DNA from: Planctomycetota bacterium
GTDB taxonomy: Bacteria; Planctomycetota; Planctomycetia; Pirellulales; Pirellulaceae
Reading direction: 5' to 3'
DNA length: 9,655 nt
Assembly: GCA_026692885.1 (NCBI GenBank)
Contig: JAPLNJ010000580.1
Span: 1 to 9,655 of the forward strand
The position numbers and the translations under genes were made by a program. This document shows positions 6,301 to 9,655 of the stretch, in pieces. Every line of letters starts with the position of its first letter. Positions within the stretch are counted from its first letter, which is position 1. The notes below the pieces were generated by a model. The model saw nothing but the letters and a program-made list of their open reading frames with translations. It searched no databases and was not told the origin of the DNA.

Positions 6301-9300
6301 ACTTCGGGCCGTGTTCCGCGATGCGGCGGGCGGCATCCGAGGCGAAATCACGCGCGAAGTCACCGTCCTCAATACCCCGCCGTGGCACAGTGGACGGATC
6401 ACAGCCGATGAGACGTGGACCGCCGGCCAAGTGCACATCGTCGAAGGCACCTTCACCATCGGCGCGGGAGTCCGTCTGACCATCGCCCCCGGCACGGTCG
6501 TGAAGTTCACGCCGGGAAGCCGCCTGCTCGTGGAAAACGGGGCCACCGTGGACGCTCCGGCCACGCCCGCGGCGCCGATTGTCATGACTTCGCTGGCGGA
6601 CGACACCGCGGGCGGAGATACGAATCTCGACCGGGATCTGACGCGGCCTCTGCCGGGGGATTGGAACGGGTTCTCGGTGGTCCAAGGGGGGACGCTAAAC
6701 CTTGTCGCCGCCGTCGATGTCCGGTACATGCAGCTCACTCATACCGGAACCCTGGGCGGTGCCGAGGTTTGGTCGGGGACGTTCCTCCACCGCGTGACCG
6801 GCGACGTGACCGTGCCCACCGGGGCCACGCTGACGATTCAGCCGGGGGCCGTGGTGAAGTTCGATGCCGGTATCGGCCTGACCGTCCAAGAGGGGGGGAC
6901 GCTGGCCGCCAACGGCCTGCTGGCCTTGCCGATCATCTTTACGTCGGTCAAGGACGACGCCTTCAGCGGCGACACGAATCGCGACGGCAATGCGACGGTG
7001 CCCGCGGCCGGCGACTGGCGATCGCTTCGCGTGGAGTCCGGCGCTACCGCCAGGCTGGATCATGTCGAGGTCTGGTACGGCGGCAATTCGGTGATTAACC
7101 AATATGGTGCGGGGGGGATGGTCGAGAACGGCGGTGGAACCCTAACCATCCAGAACTCGCGGATCAGCGAATCGCTGAAGGACGGCGTCCTGGGCGGGGG
7201 CACGACGAGCGTTGCCAACAGCTTGGTGACGGCAACGGACCGGGGCCTGATCGCCTTCGGCACCCTCACCGTGCTGAATTGCACGGTGGACGACAACCGG
7301 CAAGGGGTGCTAGAGCACGGCGGCACGTTGACCGTGCGGAACAGCATCGTGACCAACAATTCGCAGGCGGGCGTAATTCACGACTGGGGGACGGAACGCA
7401 TCACGGTCAGCTACTCCGACGTCTGGAATCCGGCCGCCGGCGCGAGCAACTACAGCGGCACCTCGAACAAGACCGGCCAAAACGGGAACCTCTCGACGGA
7501 TCCCAAGTACAAGAACCGCGACCAGTCCGATTACCGCCTGGCTTATCGTTCGCCCGCGATCGATGCGGCGGACGGTGCCGTGGCCCCGGCGACCGATCTG
7601 ACAGGCGCCCCGCGCTACGATGACCCACGCACGCCGAACACCGGGGTGGCGCTGCCCGCCGGGACGGCCTTTCCGGATCTGGGCGCCTACGAGTTTGTGG
7701 AGACGGCGGCGTCGACGATCGACCTGGTGGCCGCGTCGGTGGTCGGGCCGGCGCAGGCTATGGTCGGCCAACAGGTGACCGTCCAGTGGACCGTCGTCAA
7801 CCGGGGCACGAGCGAGCTGCGCGGGCCCTGGCACGACGCCATCACCTTGTTGCGCAATCCGGCCACGCCGTCCGAGGCGGTCGCGGTCGCGGAAGTACTG
7901 GTCGGTGCGGGGGTCGTACTCGGTCCTGGTCAAAGCTACGCGGCCTCCGCCCAGGTGACCGTGCCGGGCACGGTGGCGGGCGAACAATTTTGGCGTGTGA
8001 CCACCAATAGCCAGGGCGACCTTTACGAGGGCGCCAACTCCAGCAACAACGCGACGCTGTCGGCGGCCCAGGTCACCCTCGATTTGCCCGCGTTGCCGAT
8101 CGGCGGCGCGGCGGTGGCCGGTACGTTTGCCGGGACCGGCGATGCGCGGTGGTACAAGCTGGTGCCCCAGGCCGGGCAGGACCTGCGACTGGTGCTCGAT
8201 GCGGCCGCCCCCACAGGGTCCATTGAACTGTTCGTCGGCCAAGGGTACATGCCCACGCCCGAACAATTCGACTGGCAGCAGACGGAGTGGAATTCGCCCG
8301 ACGTCTCGCTGGTGATTCCCTCGACGTCGACTCAGCTGTACTACGTGCTGGCGCGGGCCAAATCGCTGCCGGGCGGGGCGCTGACTTTTGCGCTCACCAC
8401 CTCGGCAATGGACTTCAGTCTCAGCGTGGTCAGTCCGGCGACGGTGGGCAACACGGGTCCCGTGACATTGACGATCCAAGGCGGGAAGCTGACGGAGGAC
8501 GCGACGTACGAGTTGATCGATCCCGACGGGCGAGCGGTGGCCGCCAGTGCGGTGTTCAGCACGGATTCGGCGACGGCCTACGCCACCTTCAATCTGGTCG
8601 GGCACCCGACGGGAGCGTACGACGTTCGTGTGGGCGGGAGCGGTTCGCCGAAAGTGCTGGCCGACGCGGTGAACGTCATCGTGGGCAGTCCGGGGCAAGT
8701 AGAATCCCATTTGTCCACACCGAGCGCCGTCCGCGCAGGGCGCTACGGCGAGTTGGTCATCGAGTACACGAATGTAGGCAACACGGACGTGGCTGCGCCG
8801 CTGCTGATGGTCTCGGTGGACAACGGTGGCATCGTCACGGAGAGCGGCGAGCAGCAGAAAGTCTTTCTGCTCGGTATCGCGAATTCGGGACCGGCTGGCG
8901 TGCTCGCTCCCGGCGCCCACGGAACCGCGACTTACTCGGCCACCTACAAGACCGGTGGCAGTGCAATTCCGCCCGGCGCCATGGTCCCACCGTCCTTCCG
9001 CTACCACGCGCCGACGGTGGCCAGTAGGACGCAGGTCGCCGTTTCGATCGCCGATCCTGCGGCTCCCATCGATTGGGCCTCCGTACAGGATGCGATGCGT
9101 CCCTTGACGATACCGGCCGACGCTTGGCCGGCCATCTTTGCCAACTTTACAGCCGTGGTGGGTAGCACCGCCGGCCAAGTGGGCTCGGTCCTGGCCCAGG
9201 ATGCGACTTATCTGAGCCGGTTCGGCAAGTACACCAACGACCTGGCAGAGCTCACCAACTTCGAGCTTTCCAAGAATGGGATGGACACCATCGCCGCACG

Positions 9301-9655
9301 CTACACCCGAGGCGCCTTCGGACGCAGCCTGCCCGCCTTCTGGGAGATCTCTGCTATCCGTGATCCCCGCAACGGCCGAGTCACGATTCAATATCCCAAT
9401 GGTTTGCGGACATTCGTTTGGAACGCGGCCACGCAACAGCTGATCCCGCTTCCGGGCGACACGGGCACGTTGACGCTCCAGGACCAGTCCTATCGCCTAG
9501 TCGAGACAACCGGCGAAGTGCTGATGTTCCGCCCCGATGGCAAGCTGGAGTATCAGGAGCTTCTCAGCGGCCTGCGGATGACGCTCTCCTACACCGGTGA
9601 CTTGGTGACTAGCATTACCGACTTCCAAGGCAATGTGACGCACGTCCAGTACAAT
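3332..9655 (+). CDS. giant modular surface/secreted protein with Gly-rich repeats, beta-helix, CARDB and RHS onset (3' end outside window)
   Basis: The frame stays open for 2108 codons and runs off the window. The start follows AAGGA at 3319-3323. Residues 1-30 are Arg-rich with no hydrophobic core, so there is no ordinary Sec signal. LERLEERTLL (31-40) matches the planctomycete LEPR-XLL motif with Glu for Pro. In order come: an Ig-like domain (about 44-150) ending in an acidic DHDATPGE stretch; three Gly-rich units (206-470, 471-735, 736 to about 922); a linker with a short Ig-like segment (to about 1025); a right-handed beta-helix (about 1028-1390) with two VKF/GDTN/GDW units; a choice-of-anchor-Q-like segment (about 1390-1455, SPAIDA then PDLGAYEF); a CARDB-like domain (1461-1583); a PPC-like beta domain (about 1584-1693); Ig-like and second CARDB-like domains (about 1694-1900); and an RHS-type entry region (from about 1986) with the first YD-like repeats at 2064-2108. 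By domain content it should be exported and act at the cell surface, in adhesion or as an RHS shell carrying a C-terminal effector; the deciding C-terminus is not visible. Only three Cys are present: 349, 614 and 1317. Confidence 0.92.
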   Translation, partial: MNWAGKPYQRSLRTRFSQRQRKGARRRRLVLERLEERTLLTGDLYVTRLTPTGGTAHPFDTLEVQFSQPVVDGTLLLDDVSVNASSVPLAAKGVTKLAADRYQVDLTGLTGLATYSLSLGPNIQGTDGRLMNQDHDATPGEAADAYKAALFSNGVTIASANTTYDGQALVLYGKTSTIDGTHAFSAAEILGGAVVNHTAATTTVEYRLDWTLTDSLWIDGTSSIDVSARGYLPGRTVGNMTTGAATVSSGGSYGGLGAGADGGVTNAVYGDYREPQLPGSGGARGGAGGGAVKVTAATAQIEGAIRADGGGFYSAGGGSGGSLLLHVGTLAGTGSLAANGGVDTFYRGCGGGGRIAIYYDDLSGFDQSKIGALGAIYAGTYGAAGAHGSLYFRQNGAATGELRIDSHGVTTGSYTPLGVPSDTTLTVDTLVVTGVGAVAAPEHNLPLTAGTVWIEKGGNLTHRYASASEAFTLDLTVTGTLTVDATSSIDVSARGYLAGRTVGNTTTGAATVNSGGSYGGLGAGTDGGVTNAAYGDYRDPQLPGSGGARGGAGGGAVKITAATAQIEGAIRANGGGFYSAGGGSGGSLLLHVGTLAGTGSLAANGGVDTFYRGCGGGGRIAIYYDDLSGFDQSKIGALGAIYAGFTAAAGSHGSLYLQKNGAAGGELRIDSHGVTTALYTPLGVGTDSALRVDRLVVTGAGAVAAPEHELPIEAGAVQVLNGGVLTHRAATATNVYTLQLQVGGELTIDAKSRVDVTGRGYLAARTLGNTTGGGASGNSGGSYGGLGQSVDGATNAPYGDPHVPLAPGSGGGRGGAGGGVIFVSAGSVVVDGAIVATGGAGSGTGAGSGGSVLVNTGSLSGSGTIAANGGADTYYKGGGGGGRVAVYYWGTDSFPSANATARGGAGGSGTGQNGSVVLSHTPYLAWTDRGAWLHGTAGLSWLALGLDPTALTVAVTAYDASGAATVLTVGAAPNGTANWNTTGVADGRYELRAVFRDAAGGIRGEITREVTVLNTPPWHSGRITADETWTAGQVHIVEGTFTIGAGVRLTIAPGTVVKFTPGSRLLVENGATVDAPATPAAPIVMTSLADDTAGGDTNLDRDLTRPLPGDWNGFSVVQGGTLNLVAAVDVRYMQLTHTGTLGGAEVWSGTFLHRVTGDVTVPTGATLTIQPGAVVKFDAGIGLTVQEGGTLAANGLLALPIIFTSVKDDAFSGDTNRDGNATVPAAGDWRSLRVESGATARLDHVEVWYGGNSVINQYGAGGMVENGGGTLTIQNSRISESLKDGVLGGGTTSVANSLVTATDRGLIAFGTLTVLNCTVDDNRQGVLEHGGTLTVRNSIVTNNSQAGVIHDWGTERITVSYSDVWNPAAGASNYSGTSNKTGQNGNLSTDPKYKNRDQSDYRLAYRSPAIDAADGAVAPATDLTGAPRYDDPRTPNTGVALPAGTAFPDLGAYEFVETAASTIDLVAASVVGPAQAMVGQQVTVQWTVVNRGTSELRGPWHDAITLLRNPATPSEAVAVAEVLVGAGVVLGPGQSYAASAQVTVPGTVAGEQFWRVTTNSQGDLYEGANSSNNATLSAAQVTLDLPALPIGGAAVAGTFAGTGDARWYKLVPQAGQDLRLVLDAAAPTGSIELFVGQGYMPTPEQFDWQQTEWNSPDVSLVIPSTSTQLYYVLARAKSLPGGALTFALTTSAMDFSLSVVSPATVGNTGPVTLTIQGGKLTEDATYELIDPDGRAVAASAVFSTDSATAYATFNLVGHPTGAYDVRVGGSGSPKVLADAVNVIVGSPGQVESHLSTPSAVRAGRYGELVIEYTNVGNTDVAAPLLMVSVDNGGIVTESGEQQKVFLLGIANSGPAGVLAPGAHGTATYSATYKTGGSAIPPGAMVPPSFRYHAPTVASRTQVAVSIADPAAPIDWASVQDAMRPLTIPADAWPAIFANFTAVVGSTAGQVGSVLAQDATYLSRFGKYTNDLAELTNFELSKNGMDTIAARYTRGAFGRSLPAFWEISAIRDPRNGRVTIQYPNGLRTFVWNAATQQLIPLPGDTGTLTLQDQSYRLVETTGEVLMFRPDGKLEYQELLSGLRMTLSYTGDLVTSITDFQGNVTHVQYN
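3947..4741 (+). repeat. Gly-rich repeat unit 1 of the giant protein
   Basis: This unit covers residues 206-470. It opens with SSIDVSARGYL, passes through GGSYGGLGAG and GGARGGAGGGAVKVTA, continues with IEGAIRADGG, then SGGSLLLHVGTLAGTGSL.ANGG and GGGGRIAIYYDD, and closes with LRIDSHGVTT...TPLGV and LVVTGVGAVAAPEHNLPL. Alternating Gly-rich turns and short beta strands suggest a solenoid. Bases 4256-4468 are nearly identical to the same part of unit 2. A shorter partial copy of the closing segment may precede it at about residues 167-205. Confidence 0.85.
4742..5536 (+). repeat. Gly-rich repeat unit 2 of the giant protein
   Basis: This unit covers residues 471-735 and has the same length as unit 1 (265 codons). 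It aligns without gaps at the landmarks checked: RGY tyrosine at residue 231 and 496, and cysteine at 349 and 614. Bases 4001-4255 of unit 1 and the matching part here differ at about 30 of 255 positions by hand count. The following 213 bases differ at one, and the sequence diverges again immediately after 5263. Confidence 0.87.
5537..6097 (+). repeat. Gly-rich repeat unit 3 of the giant protein, diverged and truncated
   Basis: This unit covers about residues 736-922. It keeps the 265-codon register with unit 2 (tyrosine of RGY at 496 and 761) and the motifs GGSYGGLG, GSGGGRGGAGGG, GSGGSVLV, IAANGG and GGGGGRVAVYY. It is clearly diverged in DNA, has Gly where units 1 and 2 have Cys, and lacks the closing LRIDSHGVTT/VVTG segment. 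That makes it the terminal unit of the array. Confidence 0.8.
6413..7040 (+). repeat. two beta-helix units (LTIxPGxVVKF ... GDTN ... GDW)
   Basis: Residues 1028-1110 and about 1145-1235 share the same order of motifs: V..G.TLTI.PG, then VVKF (VKF at 1057-1059 and 1175-1177), then L.V..G.....A..PI..TS..DD, then GDTN (asparagine at 1098 and 1216), then a GDW. The spacing between the two copies is 118 residues at both the VKF and GDTN landmarks. The pattern is typical of right-handed parallel beta-helix regions in large bacterial surface proteins. Degenerate beta-helix rungs (N.S.I..N..GV) continue to about residue 1380. Confidence 0.7.
9287..9655 (+). other. start of RHS/YD-repeat region in the giant protein
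   Basis: Residues 1986-2108 read as the entry to an RHS shell. IAARYTRGAFGRSLPAFWEI resembles the 'R..GPFGRGW...W' entry motif. It is followed by an 'NGLRTFVW' line, a 'YRLVETTGEVLMFRPDGKLEY' line (the common 'G....F...GrL' pattern), and then TDFQGNVTHVQYN, an early YD-like repeat, at the window edge. RHS proteins form a closed beta cocoon around a C-terminal polypeptide, often a toxin; nothing of that part can be seen here. Confidence 0.72.

Noticed and set aside
7310..9436. A 708-codon open frame on the minus strand.
   Set aside because: It is Arg/Gly/His-rich with no recognisable fold, antisense to the CARDB/PPC region, which has clear domain patterns. It is treated as a shadow.

Overview
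The window looks like a piece of a GC-rich planctomycete chromosome, probably a Pirellula/Rhodopirellula-like lineage. Three things point that way. The largest protein opens with an Arg-rich leader and a LEPR-XLL-like motif, as giant planctomycete surface proteins do. A DUF2293 protein of planctomycete type is present. The intergenic gaps hold palindromic repeats of kinds that recur in planctomycete genomes. This assignment rests on recognised sequence patterns, not on a database search.

Layout: bases 1-290 hold no confident gene, only a weak candidate promoter and a possible 33-codon ORF whose stop overlaps the next start. A DUF2293-domain gene (+) occupies 291-1031. A short convergent gap with a repeat/hairpin follows (about 1148-1192). 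A minus-strand gene (1206-2459) encodes a helix-turn-helix protein with a long acidic linker and one C-terminal membrane segment. Bases 2460-3331 are a divergent intergenic region of about 870 bp. It contains a candidate promoter for each flanking gene, a MITE-like palindromic element (2599-2742), a nested inverted-repeat pair (2904-2975) and a compound REP-like palindrome (3029-3140).

From 3332 to the window edge one reading frame stays open for 2108 codons. It is the 5' part of a giant modular cell-surface or secreted protein. In order it contains: the Arg-rich leader and LEPR-XLL-like motif; an Ig-like domain; three Gly-rich repeat units with an exact 265-codon period; a short linker; a right-handed beta-helix region with two 'VKF...GDTN...GDW' units; a choice-of-anchor-Q-like segment; a CARDB-like domain; a PPC-like beta domain; further Ig/CARDB-like domains; and the start of an RHS/YD-repeat shell. 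The C-terminus, where an RHS core and any effector tip would lie, is outside the window.

Nothing ties the three main genes into one pathway. The DUF2293 and HTH genes converge, and the HTH gene and the giant gene are divergent. The most interesting signals are a 213-bp patch shared by Gly-rich units 1 and 2 with one synonymous difference while the flanks are about 88% identical (recent gene conversion or duplication), the MITE-like element with 9-bp flanking direct repeats, and the repeated S-x-L-x-L motif in the membrane-anchored HTH protein.
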